The notes under the pieces are model-generated. The model did no database searches. It was not told the DNA's origin and saw only the letters and a program-made list of their open reading frames with translations. Made by a program: the position numbers and the translations under genes. Below are positions 9,319 through 18,415 of a stretch of DNA of 53,005 nucleotides, in pieces. The stretch covers positions 1 to 53,005 of the forward strand of contig CAYLRU010000019.1 of assembly GCA_964386565.1 (NCBI GenBank), written 5' to 3'. The stretch is from CAYLRU01 sp964386565. Lineage in GTDB: Bacteria > Desulfobacterota > Desulfobacteria > Desulfobacterales > UBA5616. How positions within the stretch are numbered: the first letter of the stretch is position 1; each line of letters starts with the position of its first letter.

Positions 9319-10982
9319 GCCATATGGAATCCGACAACCCCATTTTTAACATTGCGTCGCGTCTTAAGGAGCAGGCATTGCGACATCCCTACCGGCGGGC
9401 GGTGGTTACCCCATCCTTTCGGGACAAAAACGGTCGTATCGCCTATACCCATCTGACGTTTGAACAACTGGATGAAGAATCCGACTCCCTGGCTTATGGA
9501 CTGGCGAACATCGGAATCACCCACGGGACAAGAACCATTATGATGGTCAAACCCGGCATTGAATTTTTTGTTCTGACCTTTGCACTGTTTAAAGCGGGAG
9601 CCGTTCCCGTGATGGTGGATCCGGGCATGGGAATCCACCGTATGCTTTTGTGCTTAAGAGAAAGTGACCCCGATGCATTCATCGGTATTCCAAAGGCCCA
9701 TTTATTAAGAATCCTTTATCCAAAATACTTCAAATCCGTAAAAACATGGGTCACCGTTGGGCGCAGATGGCTGTGGGGCGGGCATGTGTGCAACAACCTG
9801 TTAAAGCCCATGGAGAAACCGTTTCCCATGGCCAAAACACGGTTGAACGACATGGCCGCCATCCTGTTTACAACGGGCAGCACAGGTCCGGCCAAGGGTG
9901 CCGTTTACACCCACGGTATATTTGACGCCCAGATAAGGTTTATCCGGTCCTATTTCGACTTCGGCGATAATGAAATAGACCTGCCCACCTTCCCCCTGTT
10001 CGCCCTTTTTGATCCGGCACTGGGAATCACCGCAGTCATTCCGGACATGGACCCTACAAAGCCGGCCCAGGCAAACCCCGCTAAGATTTTAGAAGCGATA
10101 TACAATCAGGGCGCCACCAATATGTTCGCATCACCTGCCCTGTTGAACCGCATCGGGCAATTCTGCACGAAAAACAAATTCAGGCTTCCGTCGTTAAAAC
10201 GCGTGGTGTCCGCCGGGGCCCCGGTATCACCTGCCAATATTTCTCAGTTCTCGGCATTGCTCCGGGATGAGGTTGAAATACACACGCCTTACGGTGCAAC
10301 CGAAGCGGTCCCCATCATCGCCATCGGCAGCAAGGAAATTCTGACGGAAACCGCAAAACTCAGCGAAAAAGGTTATGGTTTGTGCGTGGGAAGACCGATT
10401 TCCGATATAGACGTGGAAATCATTAAAATTACGGATAAACCCATTAAACACTGGTCTTATGACTTGGTGGCGGGTGACGGGGAAATCGGAGAAATCGCCG
10501 TTAAAGGCGATCTCGTGTCAAAAATGTATTACAAGCGACCCAAAGCAAATGCGCTGGCAAAAATATATGACGGCGACCAAGTATGGCACAGGATGGGCGA
10601 TCTGGGATGGCGGGATAACAAAGGAAGAATCTGGTATTGCGGACGAAAAAGCCATCGGGTTGTCACCAAAAACGGCAGTCTGTTTACCATTCCCTGCGAA
10701 GCCATCTTCAACGCCCATCCGGAAGTCTTCAGAAGCGCCCTGGTAGGCGTGGGGCAGCGGCCCAGTCAAAAACCGGTAATCATTATCGAACTTAAAAAAA
10801 AGCATGGCCGGCGATCCAAAAAGAAACTCGGGCAGGAGTTGCTGAAACTGGCCAAAAGCAGCATACTGACGGAAAACATCGACACCATCCTGTTTTACAA
10901 AAATTTTCCCGTGGATATCCGGCACAACGCCAAAATTTACAGGGAAAAGCTGGCGGTATGGGCGGCCAAGAAGGTTAAGTAA
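9315..10982 (+). CDS. oleC: OleC, AMP-forming beta-lactone synthetase
   Basis: ANL-superfamily adenylating enzyme of 555 residues. OleC activates the 2-alkyl-3-hydroxyalkanoate made by OleD and closes it to a beta-lactone. The P-loop-like adenylation motif FTTGSTGPAKGA is visible, followed by YGATEAVPI and the RMGDLGWRDNKGRIWYCGR core near the C-terminal hinge. The GTG start at 9315 overlaps the oleB stop; an ATG three codons on (9324) is an alternative and no clear ribosome site separates them. Fatty-acyl-CoA synthetase is the generic reading, but length, sequence style and position between oleB and oleD fit OleC. Confidence 0.9.
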   Translation: MSHMESDNPIFNIASRLKEQALRHPYRRAVVTPSFRDKNGRIAYTHLTFEQLDEESDSLAYGLANIGITHGTRTIMMVKPGIEFFVLTFALFKAGAVPVMVDPGMGIHRMLLCLRESDPDAFIGIPKAHLLRILYPKYFKSVKTWVTVGRRWLWGGHVCNNLLKPMEKPFPMAKTRLNDMAAILFTTGSTGPAKGAVYTHGIFDAQIRFIRSYFDFGDNEIDLPTFPLFALFDPALGITAVIPDMDPTKPAQANPAKILEAIYNQGATNMFASPALLNRIGQFCTKNKFRLPSLKRVVSAGAPVSPANISQFSALLRDEVEIHTPYGATEAVPIIAIGSKEILTETAKLSEKGYGLCVGRPISDIDVEIIKITDKPIKHWSYDLVAGDGEIGEIAVKGDLVSKMYYKRPKANALAKIYDGDQVWHRMGDLGWRDNKGRIWYCGRKSHRVVTKNGSLFTIPCEAIFNAHPEVFRSALVGVGQRPSQKPVIIIELKKKHGRRSKKKLGQELLKLAKSSILTENIDTILFYKNFPVDIRHNAKIYREKLAVWAAKKVK

Positions 10983-11011
10983 GATCATCATGCCTTGAAA
11001 AAGGAGCTTTT

Positions 11012-12040
11012 GTGACACACGCAAAACCGGTAAAAGTCCTGGTGACCGGCGGCGGCGGTTTTCTGGGAAAGGCCATTGTAAGGCGGTTGCTTCATCGCGG
11101 CGATGAAGTGTTCAGCTTTTCCCGGGGCGACTACCCGGAGCTTTCCGAAATGGGCGTCACCCAACTGAGGGGCGACCTGGGCGACAAGGAGGCTGTTGAA
11201 AAGGCATGCCGGGAAATGAACCTTGTTTTTCACACTGCAGCCAGAGCCGGGGTTTGGGGCAAATATGAAGATTTTTACAGGACCAATGTTACAGGCACCC
11301 AAAACATTATTGATGCCTGCAAAAAGCATCATGTAAAACGATTGATATACACCAGTTCGGCCAGCGTCATCTACAATGGGAAAAACATGATCGGAAAAGA
11401 CGAATCCCTTCCCTACCCTGACCGGTACATGACCCATTACCCCAAAACCAAGGCCATGGCGGAAAAAAAGGTGATTGGCGCGGCTGATAAAGACCTGTCG
11501 GCCCTGGTTTTGAGACCCCACCTGATCTGGGGTCCGGAAGACAACCACCTGGTTCCACGGATCATTGAAAGGGCCCACCGGCTGGCCATTGTGGGAAACG
11601 GTAAAAACATCGCCGATACCATCTATATCGACAACGCAGCCGAAGCCCATCTCATGGCGGCGGACAAACTGCTGGAAAACCCGGAACTCTCCGGAAACAT
11701 CTATTTCATCAGCCAGGACGATCACATCCCGGTCTGGGAAATGATCAACCGTATTCTTGCCGCTGCCGGACGCCCCCCGGTGAAACGCCGCATACCGGCG
11801 GCCCTGGCCTGGCTTGCCGGCGGAATATTGGAACTGATTTACAAAACAGCGGGCATTCAAAGCGAGCCCCGGATGACCCGGTTCGTGGCCCGGGAACTGG
11901 CCACCTCTCACTGGTATGATATCAGCGCGGCAAAAAGGGACCTGGGGTTTTTCCCCCGGGTATCGACCGAAGAAGGATTAAAGCGCCTTGAAAAATGGCT
12001 CAGGGAAAAGGGTCTTTCAAGGGGTATAAGAAAAATCTAA
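11012..12040 (+). CDS. oleD: OleD, NAD(P)-dependent 2-alkyl-3-oxoalkanoate reductase
   Basis: Extended short-chain dehydrogenase of the 3-beta-HSD/epimerase type, 342 residues. OleD reduces the OleA product to the beta-hydroxy acid. The Rossmann motif VTGGGGFLG lies at about residues 9-17 and the catalytic pair in YPKTK. A GTG start is supported by AAAGGAG 6 nt upstream. It lies 29 nt after oleC and completes an uninterrupted oleABCD set. The next gene on the same strand, a PocR-domain protein, starts 56 nt downstream with no visible terminator between. Confidence 0.9.
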   Translation: MTHAKPVKVLVTGGGGFLGKAIVRRLLHRGDEVFSFSRGDYPELSEMGVTQLRGDLGDKEAVEKACREMNLVFHTAARAGVWGKYEDFYRTNVTGTQNIIDACKKHHVKRLIYTSSASVIYNGKNMIGKDESLPYPDRYMTHYPKTKAMAEKKVIGAADKDLSALVLRPHLIWGPEDNHLVPRIIERAHRLAIVGNGKNIADTIYIDNAAEAHLMAADKLLENPELSGNIYFISQDDHIPVWEMINRILAAAGRPPVKRRIPAALAWLAGGILELIYKTAGIQSEPRMTRFVARELATSHWYDISAAKRDLGFFPRVSTEEGLKRLEKWLREKGLSRGIRKI

Positions 12041-12096
12041 CCCAAGTTAACGGCATTGACTTAAAAATTAATACTTTTTTATAAAGGATCAATAAA

Positions 12097-12603
12097 ATGG
12101 ACCTCACCGACATTCTGCCGCTGGAAAAATGGATGGAGATCGAAAAGGATATTAATGAAAAATTCGGACTCGACGTGAACGTCTTTAATCCCAACGGATA
12201 CAGAATCACGGACTTTAAATCCTGGGCCAACAACCTCTGCCCGGCCATCAAGGACACGGACAAGGGACAGAGCTTCATCTGCGCCGTTGCCCACATGAAC
12301 GTGGCCGCCATCGCCAGAAATACCAGGAACGCCGTTATTGAGGAATGCGACGCCGGCCTGGTGAAAATGGTGGTGCCCATTATTGTAAACGACGAATTCG
12401 TCGGCGCCATTGGTGCTTGCGGCGCATTGCTTGACGATGGTGAAGCAGACGAATTTCTGATCAATAAAATCACGGAAATCGACGAGGAAAAGATTCAAAA
12501 CCTGGCCGAAAGCATAAAATCAATCTCTTCTGAAAAAGCCGGGGAAATCGTCAAATACATCAAAGGGAAAATTGATGGTGTCATAAGCGGCATCTCGCCA
12601 TAA
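12097..12603 (+). CDS. Stand-alone PocR-type ligand-binding domain protein
   Basis: Protein of 168 residues that appears to consist only of a PocR sensory domain: an N-terminal PLEKWMEIEKDINEKFGLDVNVFNPNG segment of about 28 residues, conserved cysteines in LCPA, FICAV, EECDAGL and GACGALL, and the typical C-AGL...PI.V...VGA.G.CG pattern. No HTH, kinase, GGDEF or other output domain is present, so it cannot act as a regulator on its own. PocR domains have been predicted to sense simple hydrocarbon derivatives. AAGGAT precedes the ATG and the gene lies 56 nt after oleD on the same strand, so it is probably the last gene of the pfaC-oleABCD operon. A role in sensing lipid or hydrocarbon is an inference. 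Confidence 0.75.
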   Translation: MDLTDILPLEKWMEIEKDINEKFGLDVNVFNPNGYRITDFKSWANNLCPAIKDTDKGQSFICAVAHMNVAAIARNTRNAVIEECDAGLVKMVVPIIVNDEFVGAIGACGALLDDGEADEFLINKITEIDEEKIQNLAESIKSISSEKAGEIVKYIKGKIDGVISGISP

Positions 12604-12636
12604 ATAAACCCGCCGCCGCAAGCGGATGCGGACGGG
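12602..12636 (-). terminator. Probable terminator between convergent PocR and MFS genes
   Basis: A GC-rich hairpin (CCCGCCGC at 12609-12616 pairing with GCGG-A-CGGG at 12628-12636) followed on the - strand by TTTATTTA. It sits between the convergent PocR gene and MFS gene and would mainly serve the - strand MFS transcript. The T tract is imperfect. Confidence 0.4.
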
Positions 12637-12681
12637 GTATTAAAAATCATAATCAAAGACGTACACGGAAGCGGTTTTAAA

Positions 12682-13929
12682 TCATTCCGCCGCCATTGCT
12701 CTTTCCACATTAAGATTCATCTTCCGGAGAGAAGAACTGAACGCATAAAAAAGAAGCGCAATGATCATGGCCATGACAGATGCCGATCCTACGGCAAGCG
12801 GAGCACCGTACAACTCGGCAAGGGCCGCCACCGGAAACGTCCCCAGCATGGGAAGGGAAAACGACATCATGAGAAAGCTTGAAATTCTTCCACGGACATG
12901 ATCGGGAATGATAAGCTGGATTGCCGTATTGTTCAGCGTGTTAAAGATACTGGCAAAAATACTTGACAGAAAAACGAATACAAGCGCCAGAAGAAAATAT
13001 GGACTGAATGCGAAACCCAGCAAAAAAAGACCGAACAACGTCATGCTTATCATCATCCATCCGAGGCGTCGTGTTGTATTTCCGATGGATGCAACCCAAA
13101 TGGATCCGACAACCCCGCCGGCCCCACCCAGAGCACTCAGCATCCCCAGCCCTTTTGATCCGACATCCCAGATCTTTTCTGCAAAAACGACCAGCAGATT
13201 CTGGAACGGCATGGCCAGAAACATGGGGATCAGGCCGAACAGTAAGAGAACCAGTACAAGCCTGTTTTCCTGAACATACACAAACCCGCCAATAATGCTT
13301 CTGCCCACCGATACCCGTTGGGTTTTGTCCGGAGCCGGAGCGTTGTCTACACCAAGCATGCAGAGAATTCCCGATCCAAAAAGTATGACACCGACGATAT
13401 ATGTATTTGCCACTCCGATCGCATCGATTAAAAAACCGGCCGTTGCCGGGCCGACAATGCGCGTGGTGTTCATTCCAGCCATATTGATGCCGATGGCCCT
13501 GCCAAGACCGAATTTACCGACAATATTAACCACAATGGCGGTACGGGCCGGCATAATGAACGGGAAAACACATCCCATCAGAACGGCGCCGCAGAGCAGG
13601 TGCCAGAATTGCAGTTTGTCGGAAAAAACCAGCAGCGCAATGGTTAATTCGCTGAGCAATACCAGTGACTGCCCCAGGATGATGAGATTCCGCCTGTCCA
13701 TGCGATCTGAAATGACACCGCCAACAGGTGCGATAAAGAACATGGGAACGGCGATGGCAACCATCACCGCGCCCAGCGCAAGTTCGCTTTCCGTCAGTTT
13801 GAACGCCAGCCATGCCCGTACAACGCCCTGGCTGCCCATGGCAAAGAAAAACGCCATGTTGCTTCCGAAAAGCCAACGGAACTGGGATGACCGAAGGGGT
13901 GATACCTCAATTGTTGGTTTTATTTTCAT
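12682..13929 (-). CDS. MFS transporter (EntS/MFS_3-like exporter)
   Basis: Major facilitator of 415 residues with about 12 hydrophobic segments, expected in the inner membrane. The loop 2-3 motif appears as GGVISDRMDRRNLI. The overall look is that of EntS/MFS_3-type drug or siderophore exporters; the substrate is unknown. ATG at 13929 was chosen because it overlaps the stop of the upstream MscS gene as TAATG, a clear coupling signal; a longer reading to 14073 would run into the MscS gene. It converges on the PocR gene, so it is probably not part of the olefin operon although it is adjacent. Confidence 0.8.
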   Translation of the reverse strand: MKIKPTIEVSPLRSSQFRWLFGSNMAFFFAMGSQGVVRAWLAFKLTESELALGAVMVAIAVPMFFIAPVGGVISDRMDRRNLIILGQSLVLLSELTIALLVFSDKLQFWHLLCGAVLMGCVFPFIMPARTAIVVNIVGKFGLGRAIGINMAGMNTTRIVGPATAGFLIDAIGVANTYIVGVILFGSGILCMLGVDNAPAPDKTQRVSVGRSIIGGFVYVQENRLVLVLLLFGLIPMFLAMPFQNLLVVFAEKIWDVGSKGLGMLSALGGAGGVVGSIWVASIGNTTRRLGWMMISMTLFGLFLLGFAFSPYFLLALVFVFLSSIFASIFNTLNNTAIQLIIPDHVRGRISSFLMMSFSLPMLGTFPVAALAELYGAPLAVGSASVMAMIIALLFYAFSSSLRKMNLNVERAMAAE

Positions 13930-15008
13930 TAATCCCGGTCCGGTGCCGATCGAATATACACATCCTGCTGGGGAAACGGTATTTGAATATTTTCCTTCCG
14001 AAAGCGTTTGTAAATTTCCGTATTCAAAATATGCAGCATCCTGCCCCGCAGGACCGGCTTTTCCACCCAGCACAGCAGCTCATGATCAAGGCTCGAATCC
14101 CCAAAAGACCTGAAACGCACACGGGGCTCGGGTGTATCACAGACATCCGGAAGACTTTCAGCCACATCAAGGAGAACATTGTGCACCTTGTCGATATCCG
14201 ATCCGTAAGCCACTCCCACCTTGACACGGATCCTGTATTTCTCATGGGGACCGCCCGCCTCGTTGATGATCTTGGTGTTTCCCATAATGGAATTGGGAAT
14301 GGTGATCTCCACATCGTCCCGTGTCAGCAAACGGGTGCTGCGAATCCCGATATTCGTCACCTCACCCCGTTCGCCGGAATCCAGAACGATGAAATCACCA
14401 AGTTTATAGGGAGCATCAGCCACGATAAAAACACCGGAAAACAGGTTGGCCAACGTGTCTTTTGCTGCAAAAGAAATCGCCAGACCCAGTATTCCGGCCG
14501 AAGCCATCCATGCGGTCACATCAATCTTCCATGCCAGCAAAACGAAATAAGCGGCCAGAGCCACCACCAGGATCATTATCAGGTTGTTATACAGGGGAAG
14601 TGTACGGTCCTGAATCAAGAAAAGCCGGCTTTCGTCACAGCTCACCTGCCGAAGCAACAACTTCATGAAGCGGGCACCTGCCACTGCCCACAGAAATATG
14701 GCCACTGTTTTCAACCCGCTCAGGGTCAGAAAATGAAGCGTTTCCGGTACGGACAGCCGTTCGGTCGCCATGGCCAGACCGAAAAGCATGATGCTCACAA
14801 ATACGGGCCTGTGAAAAATGCCGAGAACCTGGTCATCCAGGGTGAACTGGGTCTTTTTTACCCATCGTCCCAATACCCGGTTGACGATCACGTCCAGGAT
14901 TTTCGCCATGGCGTAAAACAGGATAATAATTAAAATGGCCTGGAGATAAGGGTTCGGGGCTATCTTTGCCATAGCCTCCAGCAGTTCTTTAGCGATATCA
15001 CCATACAT
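13929..15008 (-). CDS. MscS-family small-conductance mechanosensitive channel
   Basis: Inner-membrane channel of 359 residues. About four N-terminal hydrophobic helices lead to the pore-lining segment (ASAGILGLAISFAAKDTLAN) and the beta domain signature (YKLGDFIVLDSGERGEVTNIGIRSTRL, 26 residues in the protein), as in MscS. It protects cells from hypo-osmotic shock. GGAGG precedes the ATG. The stop overlaps the MFS start by one base (TAATG), so the two are translationally coupled. Confidence 0.9.
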   Translation of the reverse strand: MYGDIAKELLEAMAKIAPNPYLQAILIIILFYAMAKILDVIVNRVLGRWVKKTQFTLDDQVLGIFHRPVFVSIMLFGLAMATERLSVPETLHFLTLSGLKTVAIFLWAVAGARFMKLLLRQVSCDESRLFLIQDRTLPLYNNLIMILVVALAAYFVLLAWKIDVTAWMASAGILGLAISFAAKDTLANLFSGVFIVADAPYKLGDFIVLDSGERGEVTNIGIRSTRLLTRDDVEITIPNSIMGNTKIINEAGGPHEKYRIRVKVGVAYGSDIDKVHNVLLDVAESLPDVCDTPEPRVRFRSFGDSSLDHELLCWVEKPVLRGRMLHILNTEIYKRFRKENIQIPFPQQDVYIRSAPDRD

Positions 15009-15059
15009 GTAATCCTCCGATTTTTAAACTGAAGCATTGTTGCCGATTCCGTGGGGCCC

Positions 15060-16235
15060 TTATAATCCGAATTCACCGGGCACATGAAGCCGCTTTCGGT
15101 TGGCCTTTTTTATACCAAGGGCATCGTCGGCAATCAGCAAGCGCATGATGTTGGCAGTGCCCTCTCCAATCTGGTATAATTTGGAATCCCGGTAATACTT
15201 TTCAACGGGCAGTTCCAGGGAATAGCCCATTCCGCCGTGAATTTCCATGGCCAGTCCGGCTGCCTTGACCACGGCTTCACCGGCAAAGTATTTGGCCACG
15301 GCGATTTCCCGGGTAAACGGCCTACCCTGATCATTCAACCAGGCCCCCCTTCTCACCAACAATCTTGCAGCCTCGGTAGATGACACCATTTCAGCGACAG
15401 CGCCCTTCACCAACTGGTACTGTGCGATAGGATTTCCGAACTGAACCCGCTTGTTGGCATATTCCACCGAACAGTCGATACAGGCCTGGGCCAGTCCCAC
15501 CGCGCCGCTGGCCACGCTGATCCGCCCCCTGTCCAGGGCGGTCATCGCTACCTTGAACCCTTGTCCCCACTCACCCAGAAGGTTTTCTTTGGGTGCCTTG
15601 ACATCTTTTAAATGGATTTCAGCAATGGGAGATGACTTATCACCCAGCTTGGGGGTTTCACGGGTGGTCCATCCGGGCTGTTCGGTCTCCACGACAACAG
15701 CGCAGATTCCCTTGTGTTTGAGGTCCCGGTTAAACGTTGCATAAACAACGGCAATATCAGCCACGGTGCCGTTTGAAATCCATGTTTTCGACCCGTTCAG
15801 CAGAAAATGATCCCCCCTGTCTTCAATCATCGTTTCGATGGCGGAGATATCCGATCCGGCATTGGGTTCGGAAAAACAGGTACACCCCAGTTTTTTCGCC
15901 AGCACGAGGTCTTTTACGTACTTTTCCCGTACCGACGGCAATCCCCATTCCATGATCGTATAAGGCACGGTGACGGCCTGGAGGTTGAACAGGGACCGCA
16001 TGCCGGAATCCACCCGCGATATCTCCTCGCATACAACGGAATGCGCCAGGAATCCAAGCTCTGAACCACCGAACCTGAAAGGAAAGGCACACCCGAAAAA
16101 TCCAAGTTCACCCATCTTGGCCACCAGGTCCCGTTTGAATTCATCTTCCTTGACTCTCGGCAGAATTTCCTTCAGCGCGAATCTTCGTGCTTCTTTTTGT
16201 ATGGCTTTTATTTCCGGTATCAAATCAAAGTCCAT
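15060..16235 (-). CDS. Acyl-CoA dehydrogenase (glutaryl-CoA dehydrogenase-like)
   Basis: FAD-dependent acyl-CoA dehydrogenase of 391 residues. The CFSEPNAGSD and HGGMGY motifs are present, and the catalytic-base region reads YQIGEGTANI with the glutamate retained. The segment VDSGMRS resembles glutaryl-CoA dehydrogenases, so a dicarboxylyl-CoA or branched acyl-CoA substrate is possible, but this cannot be settled by eye. The ATG has AAAGGGAG upstream. It lies upstream of mscS on the same strand with a 51-nt gap and is likely expressed from the 16236-16748 intergenic region. Confidence 0.85.
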   Translation of the reverse strand: MDFDLIPEIKAIQKEARRFALKEILPRVKEDEFKRDLVAKMGELGFFGCAFPFRFGGSELGFLAHSVVCEEISRVDSGMRSLFNLQAVTVPYTIMEWGLPSVREKYVKDLVLAKKLGCTCFSEPNAGSDISAIETMIEDRGDHFLLNGSKTWISNGTVADIAVVYATFNRDLKHKGICAVVVETEQPGWTTRETPKLGDKSSPIAEIHLKDVKAPKENLLGEWGQGFKVAMTALDRGRISVASGAVGLAQACIDCSVEYANKRVQFGNPIAQYQLVKGAVAEMVSSTEAARLLVRRGAWLNDQGRPFTREIAVAKYFAGEAVVKAAGLAMEIHGGMGYSLELPVEKYYRDSKLYQIGEGTANIMRLLIADDALGIKKANRKRLHVPGEFGL

Positions 16236-16748
16236 TTTTTTCTCCCTTTAAAAATCCAAGATAATCCTCGTGAACAAGGCTGTAATGGTTACTCATCCGT
16301 ATTTGGGATGGATTAAATCTTAAATATCTTATCTGATTTTATCTCATGAAAACCTTGCTTTCGGACAAGAAAAATTATTGATATTAAATCAAAAATCACC
16401 CCTGTCGTCAATCAAAACCCGACTCGGCCAAACCGCGATATCCGGAACAAAAGGTAATAAAAAGAGACTCGTCATAATGCCACGGCGCTTACCCTTTGCA
16501 TTTCAGCTTTCGTCCTTTTCCCCGAACAGATCTTAAATAAATCTGGAATACTGCCTTATGTTATGCTACATTGAGGATTAATAATGACAGGTTTCCGATA
16601 TCAATACCCCCGCCGGAAAAAATGCAATGCCTGATAAAACCACGGCCCGTCAAGGTCCTCGATTCGACCAACCATGTTCACGGCATTTATGCAGCCGATT
16701 TCTTGCCGACCTCGGTGCGGCGACAATCAAGAGGGACAGGAGGAGAAA
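16236..16748. other. Divergent intergenic region, no gene seen
   Basis: About 510 nt between the divergently transcribed acyl-CoA dehydrogenase and amidase genes. No credible coding sequence or RNA gene was recognised; short ORFs here look random. It must hold promoters for both genes, but no single -35/-10 pair stands out. Confidence 0.5.
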
Positions 16749-18326
16749 ATGAAAAAAAACGACGCAAAAACTGAAATCTCCCCTGGATATGAAACCAGGG
16801 ACGGCATGTCCCGTCGGCAGTTTTTGAAAGCCACGGGAACTGCTGTGGCGATGGGATTGATGACCGGAATGGGCCCCTTTACCCGGCCCCTTTTCGCCGG
16901 CGGCTTTGACGAATACCTCGAATATGACGCACTGGCTCTTGCGGATCTTGTACGAAGAAAGCAGGTAAAACCTGAAGAACTGCTTGAATCGGCTATTTCC
17001 CGGATCGAAACGATCAATCCAAAAATAAACGCCGTTGTTACCAAGATGTATGATGAAGCCCGCCGCACCATTGCCGGAGGGCTTCCTGACGGTCCGTTTA
17101 AAGGCGTTCCATTCCTGTTAAAAGATCTGGGAGCGAGTTATGCCGGGGCCCGTGCCACTTCCGGATCACGTCTTCTTGCCGATTACGTGCCGGACTATGA
17201 CAGCGAGCTGGTCAAACGATACAAAAAAGCCGGTTTGGTCATCATGGGGAAAACCAACACTCCTGAATTTGGTCTTGTCACTACGACGGAATCCGTTTTG
17301 CTCGGACCTGCGAAAAATCCCTGGAAACTCGACCATTCAACAGGAGGATCAAGCGGAGGGTCAGCCGCGGCGGTTGCCTCAAGGCTGGTTCCTTTTGCAC
17401 ATGGCAACGACGGCGGTGGGTCTATCCGTATTCCGAGTTCCTGTTGCGGCGTGTTCGGAATGAAACCTTCCCGCGGACGAATGCCCAATGGCCCGGAAGC
17501 GGGAGAAGTCTGGGAAGGCTTTGCCATAGATCATGCCCTTTCCTTAAGTGTCCGGGACAGCGCAGCCCTGCTGGATGCTACCTCGGCACCGGAAATCGGA
17601 GCGCCATATGGCATACCTGCCCCGGAAAGACCTTTTTTGGAGGAAATCGGAAGAGATCCCGGGAAACTCCGCATCGCATTTTTCACCAAGGGCAACGTTA
17701 AACCCATTCATCCTGATTGCACGGCTGCTGTAAAAAATGCCGCTGAATTGTGCGAAAGTCTGGGGCACACCGTTGAAGAATCAGCACCCGAACTTGATAT
17801 GGAGTCCATTAGCGATGCTTATCTCTTGGTGGTTATGGCCCATACGGCAGCCATGTTGGATCAGATCGGCCGACTCATCGGTAAAAAAATAACCGCTGAA
17901 ATGGTCGAGAATTGGACATGGGCACTGGCACAGAGAGGATGGAAGGCGTCAGCCGCTGATCTGGCCAATACCAAAGCCGTTTTTAATATTGCGACCCGAA
18001 CCGTAGCCGGCTTTCTGACCCGGTATGATGTTATTCTCACACCGACCTTGGCCGCCCCGCCGCCAAAGCTGGGCTATTTAAACACGATGGAGCTGTCCTT
18101 TGAAGAAATGATGGACCGTATGAGGGAAACCAATATTTTCTGTCCACTGCATAATATAACCGGCCTGCCGTCCATGTCGGTGCCCCTTTACTGGAATTCA
18201 CAACGCCTTCCCATTGGCGTTCAATTTACCGGCCGCTATGCCGACGAAGCCACGCTTTACCGCCTTGCCGGACAACTTGAAAAGGCACGCCCCTGGCGTA
18301 ACAGGATTCCGGAAATCGATGGGTAA
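16749..18326 (+). CDS. Tat-exported amidase-signature hydrolase
   Basis: Amidase-signature enzyme of 525 residues that hydrolyses a C-N amide bond. The N-terminus carries a twin-arginine signal (SRRQFLK followed by a hydrophobic run), so the mature enzyme is probably exported to the periplasm, which is uncommon for this family. The Ser-cisSer-Lys triad is visible: Lys125 in FLLKDLG, Ser201 in GGSSGGSA and the nucleophile Ser225 in DGGGSIRIP. ATG at 16749 was chosen because AGGAGGAG precedes it; an upstream ATG at 16674 would hide the Tat signal. It has no operon partners, and the substrate cannot be inferred. Confidence 0.85.
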   Translation: MKKNDAKTEISPGYETRDGMSRRQFLKATGTAVAMGLMTGMGPFTRPLFAGGFDEYLEYDALALADLVRRKQVKPEELLESAISRIETINPKINAVVTKMYDEARRTIAGGLPDGPFKGVPFLLKDLGASYAGARATSGSRLLADYVPDYDSELVKRYKKAGLVIMGKTNTPEFGLVTTTESVLLGPAKNPWKLDHSTGGSSGGSAAAVASRLVPFAHGNDGGGSIRIPSSCCGVFGMKPSRGRMPNGPEAGEVWEGFAIDHALSLSVRDSAALLDATSAPEIGAPYGIPAPERPFLEEIGRDPGKLRIAFFTKGNVKPIHPDCTAAVKNAAELCESLGHTVEESAPELDMESISDAYLLVVMAHTAAMLDQIGRLIGKKITAEMVENWTWALAQRGWKASAADLANTKAVFNIATRTVAGFLTRYDVILTPTLAAPPPKLGYLNTMELSFEEMMDRMRETNIFCPLHNITGLPSMSVPLYWNSQRLPIGVQFTGRYADEATLYRLAGQLEKARPWRNRIPEIDG

Positions 18327-18415
18327 GGGATGTAAGGGCGGCCCATTTCCCTGTTGCAAACACCTGGAAGAAAATCGATATCCTGCGATCGTTTTCCGGA
18401 ACGGCCAAAGGTGTT

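Noticed and set aside
10988..11911. 307-residue ORF on the - strand
   Set aside because: It lies antisense to oleD, whose Rossmann and YxxxK motifs are clear; the - strand translation has no recognisable domain.
13812..14933. 373-residue ORF on the + strand
   Set aside because: It is antisense to the MscS and MFS genes, is rich in His/Gln and has no motif; the - strand genes are clearly real.
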